This document shows, in pieces, positions 35,268 through 48,170 of a stretch of 64,000 nucleotides of DNA. The notes beneath the pieces are model-generated. The model made no database searches. It had not been told where the DNA came from and saw only the letters and a program-made list of their open reading frames with translations. The DNA is from Rhynchosporium graminicola (lineage: Eukaryota > Ascomycota > Leotiomycetes > Helotiales > Ploettnerulaceae). The number at the start of each line of letters is the position of its first letter. The stretch's first letter is position 1. Made by a program: the position numbers and the translations under genes. The DNA is taken from positions 1 to 64,000 of the forward strand of contig FJUW01000068.1 of the NCBI GenBank assembly GCA_900074885.1. Direction: 5' to 3'.

Positions 35268-38200
35268 TAAGATATAAGTATTTACTATAAATATAGCAGA
35301 TATCTAGAAGACTCTTATACTAAAGATAAAGACTAACTTGCGAACGACACTCCTTAATTAGCTATATAAGTACCTCGACTTATATAATAATAAGAAGATA
35401 GGCGTATTACTATTACTATAAGGTCCCGGGATCGACTATAAGATTAAACCCGAATTATATAATAGTAAGGAACCTATAGTACTCTAAGGCCCTTTATATA
35501 ACATATCTCGCGATAAACTCTTAGTACTATAGAAGACTCTTACGAAGCTCTTCGATAAGGGATTTATTCGAGTTAATAACTCGCCTACTATTATTCTTAT
35601 CTTATTTATAAAGAAACTAAAAAGTAAGCTATAATTTTATATTAATTACTATAAGTTAAATCGAATTACGAAGAAGGATTAATACTTACTACTACTAATC
35701 TATAAGACTCTTCGGAATATTAGAAAAGCGAAATAGTTTATAAAACTAGATATTACTATTACTTTCCATAAGATATATATTACTATTAATAATAAATAGA
35801 AGATAGCTGTTCGCACGAGATATAATTTATATAAGTAGCTAATAACTCCTTTTAGACTTACGAATACTCTAAGTATATTTTAATAATATATTAATTAAGT
35901 CTTAAGTAACTACTTAGACGAATTCTACTCTACTTATATTAATAAAATCCTAATCTATATAGATAGTAATTACTACTACTACTAAATATAAGTAGTAAAA
36001 GTTATAATAAGATTACGCGAGGCTAAACTATAACTAGATATTAATAAGTAGGAATTCGAAATATAAATAACAAAAAACCTTAAGTTCGTAATCGATATAA
36101 AAGAGAGTATTTAAATATACTCTTAGAAATAATAAGCGATTTAAGAATAAGAACTCTTAACTTTAGTAAAAAGAGTACGAAACTTCTTAGGATTGACGAA
36201 TTTCTACTGAACGTTTATTAAAGATTACTCGACGATTATATTACTACTAATATAGCTTACTTATAAGGAATAGCTATAATAATAGGATAAAGCCGCAGAT
36301 AAAGCGTTTAAAAAGTTAAAAGATATATTTACTACTAGACTTACGCTAGCGTAGTTTAACCCTAACTAAGAAATAGTACTTGAAATACACTCTGCTAGAT
36401 AAGTAGTAAGAGAGGTATTTATATAATTCAATAACTAACGAAAGTTATAACTTTATTTATTCTTCTCGAAGAAAAACGCTTTAGCTAAATATAACTATAA
36501 AATCTATAATAAGGAAGTATTAGTAATTAAATATTACTTCAAGAAGTAATAATACGAATTGAAAAGCGTATAAGAATTCTATATTTATACTAATTATAAG
36601 AACCTCGAGTATTTTATAATAGTTTAGTAGCTTATAGAGTAGTAAATATAATAGTTACTACTTCTCTCGCGCTTTAATTATACGATTAGTTATATTCTTA
36701 GAAAAGAAAATGAGCGTATAGATATATTCTTATAATACGAATAGGATATACCCTATAGTATAGAAGATAAATAACTCTAGTATCAGTTAGTTTAACTGAT
36801 TAAGCCGAAGGTACTACGAGAACTACTACTACTACTATAAGGGATAGTAGTAATAGCCCTAGTTATAATATAATAAGATCGAAGATACTAAGGAGAAGAA
36901 GAAGCCTCGCGATTATAGAACGTATCCCTATAAGTTAAAGAACCTAAAGTAGTTAACGAAGCCGCCTAAGATAATAATACTACTACTACTACTTTTATAA
37001 CGCTCAAGAAACTCTAGTTATAAGCGGAATAAGCTAATAGTATATACTAAGGAGTAGCTAAAGTAGTATATAATAAGTAGCGCGTATTTCTTATTACGTT
37101 AAAGTTAAAAGTATTAGTATTAGAGTACTTATTATTAGAAGCAGGTAAACTATAATTCCGAGGCAGATTATAAGTACCTGATTCCGAAGAACTATATATA
37201 AAGTTAATCTAAGTAATATATAATACTGAGATATATAGATACTTAAAACGAGATTTAATTATTATTATTATAAGTTAGTAGTTCTTCTAGCTATAGATAT
37301 CAGAAGATATAAGAAGGTTCGTTCGGAATTATAACGCTTATAGAAAGAATAAGACTTAGCGAGACTAAAGGTAAGGATTCCTTAAGCTATTATTACGATT
37401 AGATTAGATCTAATAAGAAATTTCTATCGATTTTATTATCGATCTTCTAGAAACTAAAAGTTATACTAACTTAATTATAGTTACTAATTAGCTTAGGAAA
37501 GGAATTATATATAATAGATTATTATTAATTAAATATAGAAGCTATAGTAAAGTAATTTATATAAGTCTGCTATAGAGAATACGTATTATTACGCGTAATT
37601 ATATCTGACTAAGGGAAATAGTTTATCGGAATATTATAGATACAAGTATATACTTTACTAGGGATTATTCGACGCCTTTCTATAGCTTATTACTTAGAAA
37701 CTAATAGCTCTATAGAGAGGATAAACTAGACGTTAGAGACGTATTAATATATATTTATAGATTTCGTATAAGATAATTAGTTTAATATATTACTATTAGC
37801 AGAAGTAGTAATTAATAATCGAGACGCTATATTAATAAGAGTAAGCCCTCTATTTCTAACTTATAGTTATTATATATAATATATCGACTTAGATATCGAA
37901 AATGAACTTACTATTATTACTAACTATATACTTATTCAAAAGGCAGATATGATCTTAAAGAGGCTATAAGACGCTAAAGAATAAGTATAGATAGTAATAG
38001 TAGTAGCGTAATAAGTCTAAGAAGAGGTTACTAACTATTACTACTAGTAAGCTTTAAAGTTTAAAGTCGAAGATAAGATCTAGTTAAGTTAATAGAATAT
38101 TCGTACGAATCGACCTGCGAAGAAACTCGATATGAAGTAAGCTAAGTATATAGTACTCGAAGCAGTTAAGTCGTATAGCTACTACTTAGATACGCCGCTG

Positions 38201-38490
38201 GGAATATATGATATTTTTTATATATAGTTATTACGCTTAGCTATTACTAACTTATTACTAAGCTAAGTATAAGATAACTCATAGCTACTACTACTACTAG
38301 TAGTAAACGAAGACGAGTTCGAAGTAGAAGAAATCATAGCCGAGAGATTATTTCGATAAGGAGGCTAAATGAAGAAGAAGTATCTAGTTAAATAGATAAG
38401 TTATATATAATTAATATAAGAACCGGAAGTAGTTCTTACTACTACTATAGTACTTAATAAGTAGGAAGAGAAGAATAGACGAGATAGCCC
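35268..38490 (+). pseudogene. Element C pol, part 2 (RT-RNase H-IN-chromodomain)
   Basis: Resumes in frame after element D. Reverse transcriptase at about 35480-36000 contains GFIRVNNSPT and, at the catalytic site, YINKILIY (about 35935-35975), so both Asp positions have been altered. RNase H lies at about 36370-36660, integrase at about 37160-37900. A chromodomain at about 38300-38440 reads FEVEEIIAERL, then KKKYLVK and an EPE near its end. The chromodomain places C in the chromovirus clade. Many TAG/TAA. Not functional. Confidence 0.82.
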
Positions 38491-38515
38491 TAACCTCGAA
38501 ACAGAAGGAGGGTAA

Positions 38516-38730
38516 TATAACGAGTTATACTTATTAGTATACTTGACGCCCAAGGTATCTACGCTAGTACCTGACGTATTATTATACGTATTCTAATACT
38601 ACTGCTACTAGCGGCCGCGGTATTATCTTTTCTTCGAAGGGAGACTCTTATCTCTCCCTTCCCTCCTTAGTTAATTCTCCTTATAATATAGACGAGCTTT
38701 TATACTGCACACTTTATATTCGCCCCGTGA
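38516..38730 (+). repeat. Element C 3' LTR
   Basis: 215 bp. Starts TATAACGAG (RIP form of TGTGACGGG) and ends CCCCGTGATA. Matches 25015-25230. Confidence 0.9.
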
Positions 38731-38739
38731 TAAAAAAAA

Positions 38740-39464
38740 ACCTATTATATTCGCGAAAGGTCTATTTTCTAAGACTTTAGACCCTTATAAAGAGGACCCT
38801 ACGGAACCTCGATTAGTCACTATTAAGTGCCTATATAAGGGTTGCACGTAAGTATTAAAATATATCTTATTTATTTATATATATATATATACTAATAATT
38901 TTTTAGAAAAGTCTTTAAAGGCCAGAGAGTTAATCACTCTACTAGTAATTATATTACTCACTATAAGTTTAGTTATAAGGCTTTTAATATACGACGAGTC
39001 TTAATGCAGCTAGTCTCGGAACCTAATAAGTTAAATATATCTTTTATATAATTATAAACTAACTAATTATTAGATAATTCCGACAGCGAAGAGACTTCTA
39101 GTCAAAGTAGTAGTAGTCAAGCTACTATAACTCAGGCTTTTAGCTCTTTAAGAGGTACTAAAAGGCTCACTTCGCCTATCAAACAGGCTTTTAATTCGAA
39201 GAAATATAAGTCGCTATTAATACGATTTATTATCGAAAATAATCTATCGCTTAGAAGTATTTCAAGTACTTCTTTTAGAGATTTAACTCTTTATTTAAAC
39301 AAGTAAGTCTTTCTTTATATAGATATATATATATATATATATTTATATTAGTAATTTACTGACTTTAATAATAGATCATCTCCTCTTCTTTATAATAAGA
39401 TACTTTACGACTATTTAAATAGTATTTGTAAAGAGAAAAGAGATATTATACAAGAGGAACTAGC
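38740..39464 (+). pseudogene. hAT transposase, N-terminal part (BED zinc finger)
   Basis: A BED-type finger spans an intron: CLYKGC before it, and a TSNYITHYK stretch after it. A DSDSEETSS acidic linker and LLIRFIIENNLSLRS follow, which is the usual start of the hAT core. Two introns are visible: 38848-38906 (GTAAGT, ACTAAT, TAG) and 39303-39374 (GTAAGT, ACTGAC, TAG). Splicing them out keeps the frame. The exon ends EEL at the insertion of element E and continues at 46278 once the CTAGC duplication is counted once. Transposase would bind element ends and move them by cut and paste. Confidence 0.78.
39460..39464. repeat. Target-site duplication CTAGC (left, element E)
   Basis: Repeated at 46273-46277 after the right LTR. 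Removing E and one copy restores the hAT reading frame. Confidence 0.93.
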
Positions 39465-39648
39465 TGTCACGGGTGAATAATGTATACACGAGGGTTCATA
39501 GTGGTATTTAATAAGTTCGATAAGGAGGGAGCAAGAATCTAACCGGAAGCTATAAGAAAAGGTGCGTAGTACTAAGGCTTAACCGAGCCTTAGTTAGCGA
39601 GTCGTGCTGGTAATACTAGTACTATAACCTAAGGGCTTAACTCTTATA
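39465..39648 (-). repeat. Element E LTR (3' LTR in element orientation)
   Basis: 184 bp. The outer end TGTCACGGGTGAATAATG is intact; the inner end reads AACTCTTATA where the other copy reads AACCCTTACA. Confidence 0.93.
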
Positions 39649-39934
39649 TTACTCTCCTCCTCCCGCCTGTTTTCTAGCGGAGACTAATAGTAAATAGTCG
39701 TAGAATCCCCCTGTAGTTAATAACCGCGTTCTATTACTAAACGTTAAGCGTACTAATTATTATTATCCGCTTTCTTTATTATGATCCCGCTGTATTAAGC
39801 TAGCGCTCCGCTCCTATTATCGCTAACCTAGCTATTATTATGCTTCCTCCTATTATCGCTCGCTTCCTTTATTATTATCCCGCCGTATTAGGCTAGCGCT
39901 CTGCTCCTATTATTACTCGATCCGGCAAAGACAT

Positions 39935-39942
39935 TATAAAAG
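39935..39942 (+). promoter_or_regulatory. TATA box for the element E opposite-strand ORF
   Basis: TATAAAAG about 60 bp before the start of the coding-like region, followed by a CT-rich stretch. Confidence 0.5.
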
Positions 39943-39998
39943 AAGAGACTTTCTACCTTTTTATATTTTTCTTTTCTTCTTCTATATAATAATAATAA

Positions 39999-40815
39999 CT
40001 ATAGTAAGATAAGTCCCCTCCTCTCTCTTTCTATTAAAAGAAAATATTAAAATTCGCGAATTATATATTAAAAATCCCTTTATTATACTATCGGGATCCG
40101 CGCTAAAACTAGTAGAATTAGATATCTCTTATAATTCACTATATCGCTTATACCCTCTCGGGCTCTGATTATATCGACTAAGCTATAAGTACTATACTCC
40201 GCCCGTTCTCGGACGGAATCCTAGCGAATTCAGTTAAATCGCTCTTAATCTTATACCTATTATAAGGATAGGAAGAAGAATTGCGAGAATTTATAAGTTT
40301 TCCTCGGATTCCGCGTAAAAACAGTTAGCTTATATAATAGTTCTTAAATCTCTTATATCGCTTATTCCGTTTAGACTTATTCCGCTAATACTAATAAGTA
40401 AGTATTATACTCCGCTTATTTTTCATCGCTTTATACTCTATTTAGAAATAATACTTATACTAATCTTATTAAGGTCTTAAAGGCTTAGAAAGCCCTTAAG
40501 CTCTTCTAATCCTCTAGTCTTCTCTCTATATAAGTTTATTCGGACCTCGCTTATTCCTCGTTAGTAACTGATATTTTATAGTCCTTTAGCTTCTGAGGTT
40601 ACTACTTCTATTATTACTATTATCGCCTAATAGGGTTAAATATAAGTTATTATTAGACTTCGCTTGTTTTTTATTAGCTTACTCTCTTTTAGTACTAGTA
40701 GAGTCCCTCTAGCTCTTATTTTAGGACCCCGCCGAGCCTCCTAAGTACTCCGTAGGAAATATAGTAGAATGCGTATCCTTTCTATAGCGTTTTCTTCTTA
40801 AGAATTTGAAAATCT
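39999..40815 (+). pseudogene. Element E opposite-strand ORF, conserved with element I
   Basis: Antisense to gag-pol. One plus-strand frame from about 40000 reads KKILKFANYILKI, then ISLIIHYIAYTLSGSDYID (40122-40178) and LREFISFPR, with stops only as TAG/TAA. The frame changes once near 40400-40450, where a GTAAGT at 40398 and a TAG at 40445 could bound an intron. The segment IS-II-Y-A-YTLSG-DYID is found again in element I at about 63756-63815, in the same position relative to the LTR, though the DNA is clearly different. Conservation of protein over DNA argues that the ORF was a real gene of this retrotransposon family. Family not recognised. Confidence 0.6.
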
Positions 40816-40849
40816 AAAATTAAATCCTAAAATCGATCTTTTTTTTTTT

Positions 40850-43800
40850 ATTTTTTTAAAGATATAACTCCTTCTGTCAGAAAACGCTCGGCTCCCGACT
40901 AAATCATATCGGAAACCCTTCCCTCTCTTTTTATCCTTATAAACTACTCCCTCCTTATTATTTCCCCTGGGGTCTGCTTCCTCTTACTCGGAGTTTTACT
41001 TTCCTCTTTTCGTCTTCTTTTCCTATTTAGATAAGGGTCTATTATATATATTAGCGTTCTTATACTTCAGCTCGTATTTATCTAAAGCTATAGAGTCCGC
41101 TAAGTTTTCTAAGGGTTCTTATATTAGTTTATAATAACTTAACTATTTTATAAGTACTTCCTTAAACTTTCCCTTTCCTCTTTTCTTATCTCTTATATAA
41201 AGGATCAATTCTATTGAAAACTCTTCGTACGTCTTAGATAGGACTAGATCCGGTTATTTATTATTAGTCTCCTGCCCTATTAAGGGGTCGTTATTAGTAA
41301 GTTATAATAAATCCGTATAGAATATTAAGTAAATATTCCTAAGGATCCCGGATAATTATATAAATAATAGTAAAAGTACTTCTTTTATTATATATTTAGT
41401 ATATTTAGTATCTAAGCTCCTCTTCGGATAGTCTGTTTAGTAGTTATATAAGTCTAGCTATACCTTATCGCCCTTTCGATAGATTAGTACTAGAGTCCTA
41501 GTTTTATTAGCGTTATCCTTTTGTTTCTATATAGCTTTAGCTATATTTACTTAGTATAACTTAGTAATATTCTCTATCTTCGTAATAAAAGCTCTAGGTC
41601 TTTCGCTCGACTTAAGTTTAGTATTTTCCTCGGTTTCCGGTTCTAATAATATAGGAAATAGCGCTTTATAGCTATACGTTACGAAGAATAGACTTATTCC
41701 GAGTCCCGCTTAATATTAGCTATTTAACGCGAGTTATACTATAGGAAGCTACTTCTTCTAGTCCGATTACTCTTAATTAATAAAATTTCATAAATAAGCT
41801 TATACCTCTTAATTTAGTCTCTCTAGGCCTCTATCTATTTATAAGTAATATATAAAGCTTAATCTCTAGTATATATCTAAAAGTTAATAAAACGTCTTCT
41901 AGAATATACTTATCTAATTTATTCCTCTATCGCTTATAATAGCTCTTAGTATATTATAGTAACGTACTTAGTAGTTTATAAACTTCTCTGCGTACTCTTC
42001 TGCTTTTATACTAAGTATCGCCTTTAATATAATAGACTTACTTAATCTATCCTTAATTACTTAAAGGTATTAGTTCCCTTAAGAGTTTAGTAAATTAGTT
42101 ATAAAGTCTATTAAGATCTCCTAGAAGAATTAGTCGAGTACTAGTAGTAGTCGAAAGAGTCCGTGTTTATATTCCCTCTATATCTTATTTCTTTTATAGT
42201 AGTTATAGTTCCTTAAGAATTATTAGATATATTTCGATTATAAAAGCTAGTAGAATTACTTTCCTAGTATAAAGGCAGTAGAGTCCCTCCTGGGATACTC
42301 GTATACTAATGCGTTATAAATAGACTAGATCAGCTTCGTTCTTAATATATTATCCCTTACTATATCTTCCGCGGAATCTATAGAATATATAGTTCCTAGT
42401 ACTTATAATTTGCCCTGATAATGTAGTCTTCCTTTCGTATCGATATTATAATTTCCTACTTGCACTTTAAGGTTACTTTCGCTAAGTAATAACCGAGCTC
42501 TACTCTAGATAGTATAAAGTATAGTTTTATATATTATATTGTTTTCGATTACTTTTTCCTAGTATTCGTTTAGTTATTTATCCTAGAAAGGTCCCTCGGA
42601 GTCCGACTGATTAGTAAGGGGGTATTAGATTATATTACTAGAGTATCTAGTGCTATAGTAACTAGAGCTATTATCGTATTAAATTATATCGCTAGGAAGT
42701 CTAATACTATAGTAGTAACTATTACCTCTGCTAACTTCCTATCGAGTACTAGCTAGTCTTTCATAGAATCCGCTTCGAGAAATCTACGAAATCGAGACCT
42801 TCTATTATTCTTACTTAATATATCCTGCTCCTTTCGCGATAAGGTATCCGGAATAATCGCTTCGCTCCTCGGGCGAAATATTAAGGAGAACTAGAATATA
42901 GCTAAAGTCTCGTACTAGTATATCTATTATTCTAATAACTATCTCTTTATTATAAAATATTCTAAGTTCTTATAATCTGTCTAAATTATAAAGGAGTATA
43001 CTAACTTTAGTTCGGGGGCTTAGAACTTTAAGCTAGATATTACTACGAGTATTTCTTTATTATAGATATTATAGTCAATTTCGGCCTTATTTAGCTTTCG
43101 CGAGAAAAACCTAATAGAGCGAAAGACTCTATTCTTTTCTTATAAGAGCGCGCCTTCTATTATAAACCTATTATAATCTGTCTCTAAGAATATAAGCGCT
43201 TCCGGGTTCTATTATACTATTATAAGCGCTTTTATGAATTTCTTTTTCAAGGTCTCGAACGCTTCCTCTTCTCGTTTTCCTTAGAAGAATAGTATTCTCT
43301 TACTAGTAAGCGTAGTTAAGAGCTTAGCTATCTTTAAGTAGTTCGATATAAATCTCCTATAAAAGTTAGTAAACCTATTAAATCGCTTAACCTCTTTCGT
43401 TATTATAAGTAATTTCTAGTTTTTAATTATTTCTACTTTTTCTAAGTCGAGTCCTACCCCTTTTCTGTTAGTATATATAATAAATCCTAAGTATTTAACT
43501 ATCTTTTTAGCGAACTCGCTCTTCCTGATATCAAGGAATAAGCCTCTATCTTAAAGCTTCTAGAGTATAGTTCGTACTTTTACTATATAATTATCTCTTA
43601 ATCTATTAGAAAATATAATAATATTATCTATATATACGGATACGCATTCGCTGAGTTCCTTCTATAATAAACTATTAATATACTACTAGAAAGTAGCTAG
43701 TACTCTTAATAGACCGAACGGATATATAAGTTACTTAAATAAACTAAAGCGAGTATAGAACGCTATCTTATATTCGTAGCCTTTAGCTATTCGAATCTTA

Positions 43801-46070
43801 TAGAAAGCTGAAATAATATCTATTTCAGTTAATTACTTAGAGCTCGTAAGAGAACGAAAAGTCTCCGGTATAAGTAGTAAGGGATACTAATCTAGTATTA
43901 TAATCGCGTTTAACGCTTAGTAATTATAATAAAAATGTAGGCCTCCCTCGGGTTTCCTTATAAAAATGATAAATATTAAAGCTTCTGATATACTTCCTCG
44001 AATATATCCTTTTTCTAATAAGTCGTTTAGCGATTTCCTTAGTACTAGGAGTTCGTCCTTCGATATACTATATAGCGGCCCTTATAGTAGTACTAGCCGG
44101 GATCCGTTAGGTTACTTATAGATCCCGATCTAGTAGTTAATTCCTAGGTGATAAGATATTAGCTTATTCGCTTCTTATTAAGAAAATAGCAGAGCTATAT
44201 ACTTAAGCTCTAGTAGAAGAAGCTTTTCAAGTTCCTTTATTATTAATTCTGCTTTCTTTAATATTATCTTTTTAATATTATCTAGCGATATTATAGTTAT
44301 TATTATTAATATACCGGAGTCCGATATATGTAAGAGCTACGAGTCTTCGCGACTCCTATAGTTAAGCCCCTCTGATATCTATCGTCGTACTACGTTATAG
44401 TAGAACTAATACTTCTCTAGCGTAATCTGTACTTTATCATTCGCCTTCTAAGGATTTCCTAATATAATTAGGAAAGATAAGTTAGCGATAATATAAGTAT
44501 AGACTAATTACTTATATCTTATAATATTTATTTAGAAAGATATAACTCTTTCTATTTTCGTACCTCTTAGTGATTTAGATACGCCTTTTACTTTATAGGT
44601 CTTATTACTAATATAGCGGAGACTAAGACTATTCGCGAGGTCTTTATTAATTATAGTATAGTACTAGTAGCTTTCGTCGATAAGAGTAAATATTCCGAAG
44701 GTATTTTGAAGGACTATATCTATATATACGAGGTTCCTGTTTATAACTTTTTTAAATTCACTCTATCTTTCTACTAATACTCCTTTCTCTCTTATCTTCT
44801 GATTTCGAGCGAGAGCTAGTCTTTTCCCGACCCTCCTTTATCGGAATCCCTATAGTTATCGTTATCCTCTAGTAGTAAGCCTGACTCGACTGAGGTAATA
44901 GTCGTAGGCTTTACTACTACGCTATAGGTATAATCGCGGATATAATATCTAGCTACTCTATATTAGTAATAGAGTCCTTTCTTATAGCGATATTCTCTTT
45001 CTACTTCGTCGACCTATTTAGCTTTCTACTTATCTCCTATATTCTTATGATATTTTTTATTATCCGGGCAGCCTCCTTTTATAATTATTAAGGCTATTAT
45101 AGTATTCCTATTAGCGTCTACTCTAAGTATTAAGGAAGAACCCGCTATATATAAGCTAACTATTACGTTTAATCCGGAGTCCTTATTCCTCTTCTTTTAC
45201 TTCTTATTAGCTAATTTAAATTAGTCTATCTCCTCGAGGTTTATAATAATATATTCTATCTCCCCTGAGAACTAGTAGTGATCCGCTATATTAACTATAG
45301 ATACTATATATATTCAGATAAAGTTTAAGAATATATTCTTTAAGTAATCGATTTTTACGTTATCCTCTTAGCTTTCCCTGCTCGTACTAAGTAGGAGTCC
45401 GTTGAATTCTAGCTAGTATTCGTGCTAAAGTTATCCTATAGAGTACTTGAGATTCGATAGTTATTCTAGCGCTTTAGCTTATTTATTACTATCCGCGAAG
45501 ACCTCCTCGAGTCGCGCGAAGAAATACTCAGGAGCTTTACTTTTTATCGCGTCTCCTTTCTCCTAAAAATGCTATATTCGAACTCGTTCTTAAGGGGGAA
45601 AGGTATTATAAATAGTATCTTAGTAATAATTAGCAGATAGTATTAGTTTAGATATAGAGCGAATCTAGTAAGAGCTCTTAATCCTAAGTAAGTAGTCCTA
45701 GAAGGTATCCGCTTTACTATCCTAGGATAGTAGCTTCTAGCTTATAGGAGCTAACTCTTCTTTATCAGGGTTCGAGCGAGGTATTAATATAATTAACTTA
45801 ATTAGAGATTTTATTAGTAAGTTAGTCGTATATCCTTATTACTATCGTTCGGGCTCTTATTAGCTCTATCGCTAATATTTCTCCGCTTCTTATTAAGCGG
45901 ACTGCGCTAGGGCTAGCTCGATCTCTATTAGTTATTAGCGCTAGTATATCTCGTTTATAGCTTAAACTAGTTCCGCTTAAGTTATTATATATTCCGCTTA
46001 CGAGTTAGCGTTTAGCGCTAGTATCGTAGCGCCCTCCGGCGTAAACTAGTCGGGAGTATTTAACTCTATT
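40850..46070 (-). pseudogene. Element E gag-pol
   Basis: Gag from about 46070 on the minus strand. A CCHC knuckle at about 44927-44974 shows Cys and His positions turned into Tyr (YYQYRVARYYIRDY). Reverse transcriptase reads VYIDNIIIFSNR (about 43605-43645), where YIDD is expected, and GFIIYTNRKG shortly after. RNase H and integrase continue toward 40850. No chromodomain was recognised. Many TAG/TAA. The left boundary against the opposite-strand ORF is approximate and the two may overlap at their 3' ends. Confidence 0.78.
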
Positions 46071-46088
46071 TGTTTTAATCGAACTTAA

Positions 46089-46272
46089 TATCATAAGTAA
46101 ATAATATATATATAAGGGTTTATAGTAGTATTTAACAAGTTCGATAAGGAGAGAGTAAGAATCTAACCGGAAGCCGCAAGAAAAGGTGCGTAATACTAAG
46201 GCTTAACCGAGCTTTAGTCAGCGAGTCGTGCTGGTAATACTAGTACCATAACCCAAGGGCTTAACCCTTACA
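46089..46272 (-). repeat. Element E LTR (5' LTR in element orientation)
   Basis: 184 bp. Inner end TATCATAAGTAAATAATATA is RIP-mutated; outer end ACCCAAGGGCTTAACCCTTACA is intact. Confidence 0.93.
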
Positions 46273-46277
46273 CTAGC

Positions 46278-48170
46278 TCTAAATATCAAAGAAAAGGGCT
46301 ATTTCTCACTAGCTTTAGACGCGTAGATAGCTATAAATCAAGACTCTTATCTAAGAGTTATTATATAAGTTTCCTTTATCTATTAATATATATCAATTAT
46401 ACTAATTATTATTATAGTTATTATATTAATAGTAGCTTTAAGCTTAAGTCACACGCTATTATTATGGCTTATTTAAGCGAGGCTCACTCTGGAAAATATC
46501 TATTTAAGGTTTTATCTAGAGCCTTAGAAGAATGGAATATTCAAGATAGTATTATAAGGTATTATAATAAACCCTCTTTATATATAAGATATAACTAACT
46601 ATATATAGTATTACTCGCGATAACGCTAGCTCAAACAATACCCTTATCGAAGCCTTTATTAGAGACTATAATATAAAGGGAATTAAATTTCAGGAAGATA
46701 TAGCGTATCTAGCTCACGTACTTAATCTTATCGTTTAAGATATATTAAAAAATATTATTAAAGATGCTTATAGCGAACTTAACGATAGAGGAGATATAGC
46801 TAATAACGAGAATCATTGAGAGGAGGATTTAAATAATAGTAAGTTACCCTCTTTCTTTAATAATAATATTATCATTATTATTAATATTTATACTAATTAT
46901 AATAGATACTTCTCTACGGAAAAAAATAAGAACTATTATATTAGACCTTAAATATTCAGGAGAGAATAATAGAGCTCTAAAACGATATATCGAAGCTCTA
47001 GAGATCTAAAATCCTCGCTTTCCGTAACTAGATAAGTTATTATCTTATTAATTATATAATTATATACTAATAATATTACTACTATAGATCAAAAAACAGG
47101 ATAGTCTTCGATAGCTAATATGCTTCGAAACTTCCTTAATATATAGCCTGCTATATCTGTAGTTATATCTACTTCCGATAGTAGATCGTTTAAGAAGTAT
47201 AAAAATATATTACTTCTTAGCGACAGAGAATTAGAGTATATACGACAGTGCTTACGAATCTTCGATATATTCGTTGAACTACGTCGAAATTATAAGCTGA
47301 AAAATACTCGATTATATATTACTGAGTCCCTGAAATATATAAGATATATACTAGGCTAGAGACTATTAGAGACGAGTTTAATATAGTAAGTACTTCTTTT
47401 ATTTATATTATTATATAAGTTAATATACTAATATATATTTCTATGAACCTTTTACTTCCGCGATTAATAAAAGTATCGCTAAACTTCGAAAGTATTATCC
47501 GAAATCCGGTATTACTAAGAAAAATAAAGCTTTATATATTAGCTTAATTCTTAATCCTCGGATGAAAGTAGACGGATTAAGTCTTTTAGAACTAAATAAC
47601 GGAATTATAAGCGATATTAAGAGAAATCTTATAGAAGAATATAACTTATAAGTCTCTTATCTTTAATAAGATATGTTAATACTAATATAAATAGTCTAAA
47701 AAGAGAGGTTAATATAGATCTTCTTATATCTAATAGGGAGATTATACCTCTAGATAAGGAAGATCTTAATATATATGTAAATGAAGAAGACGAGGAATTC
47801 GATAAATTCGATATCTATTTAGAGGAAAGAAGATCCAATATTATAGTAAGTAAATATCTTTATCTATTATTAAATATAATAAACTAATTTTATATATAGA
47901 TAAAAGCTCTAGACTATTAAGCTATTAGTAAAGATAAATACCCGGTATTATCTCTATTAGCACAGAGATATTCAAATTCCGGCTACTTTTACGGCCTCCG
48001 AAAGAGTCTTCAGCTTAGAAGCTCTAATTATTAATAAGCTAAGAAATAGGCTTAATAAAGATACTTTCGAGACTATTAGTCTCTTAAAGAGCTAGGGTTT
48101 TATAACTAATATAAAGGAAAAAGGAGAGCTAGAAGAGATAGTTAATAACGCGGAGAATTTCTTTAATTAA
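46278..48170 (+). pseudogene. hAT transposase, catalytic and dimerisation part
   Basis: Continues the hAT frame: SLALDA followed by TAG where Trp of the LDAW motif is expected (46324-46326). Then YINSSFKLKSH, EAHSGKYLFKVL, DNASSNNTLIEAF (about 46600) and YLAHVLNLIV (about 46710), all typical hAT blocks. The C-terminal dimerisation domain reads PATFTASERVFSLEALIINK (about 47985-48045) and ends at TAA 48168-48170. Probable introns: 46365-46417 and 47648-47694, whose donors now read ATAAGT, and 47846-47899 (GTAAGT, CTAAT, TAG). A one-base frameshift lies near 47963. Another intron near 47386 is unresolved. Not functional. Confidence 0.82.

Larger units (their letters stand above)
25015..38730 (+). 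mobile_element. Element C: Ty3/gypsy chromovirus, split by element D
   Basis: LTRs at 25015-25230 and 38516-38730 flank gag, pol and a chromodomain in plus orientation, with 8.0 kb of copia element D inserted in the protease/RT interval. Without D it is about 5.7 kb. A polypurine tract (AACAGAAGGAGGG) precedes the right LTR. The flanks CTACT (left) and AAAAA (right) do not match, so one end may have recombined or been lost. Confidence 0.88.
39465..46272 (-). mobile_element. Element E: Ty3/gypsy retrotransposon inserted in the hAT
   Basis: 184-bp LTRs with CTAGC target duplication. A purine-rich tract on the minus strand (39653-39665) is next to the left LTR, so the element runs right to left. 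Between integrase and this LTR there is about 1.1 kb with a plus-strand ORF and its own TATA box. The related element I begins at 63047. Confidence 0.93.
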
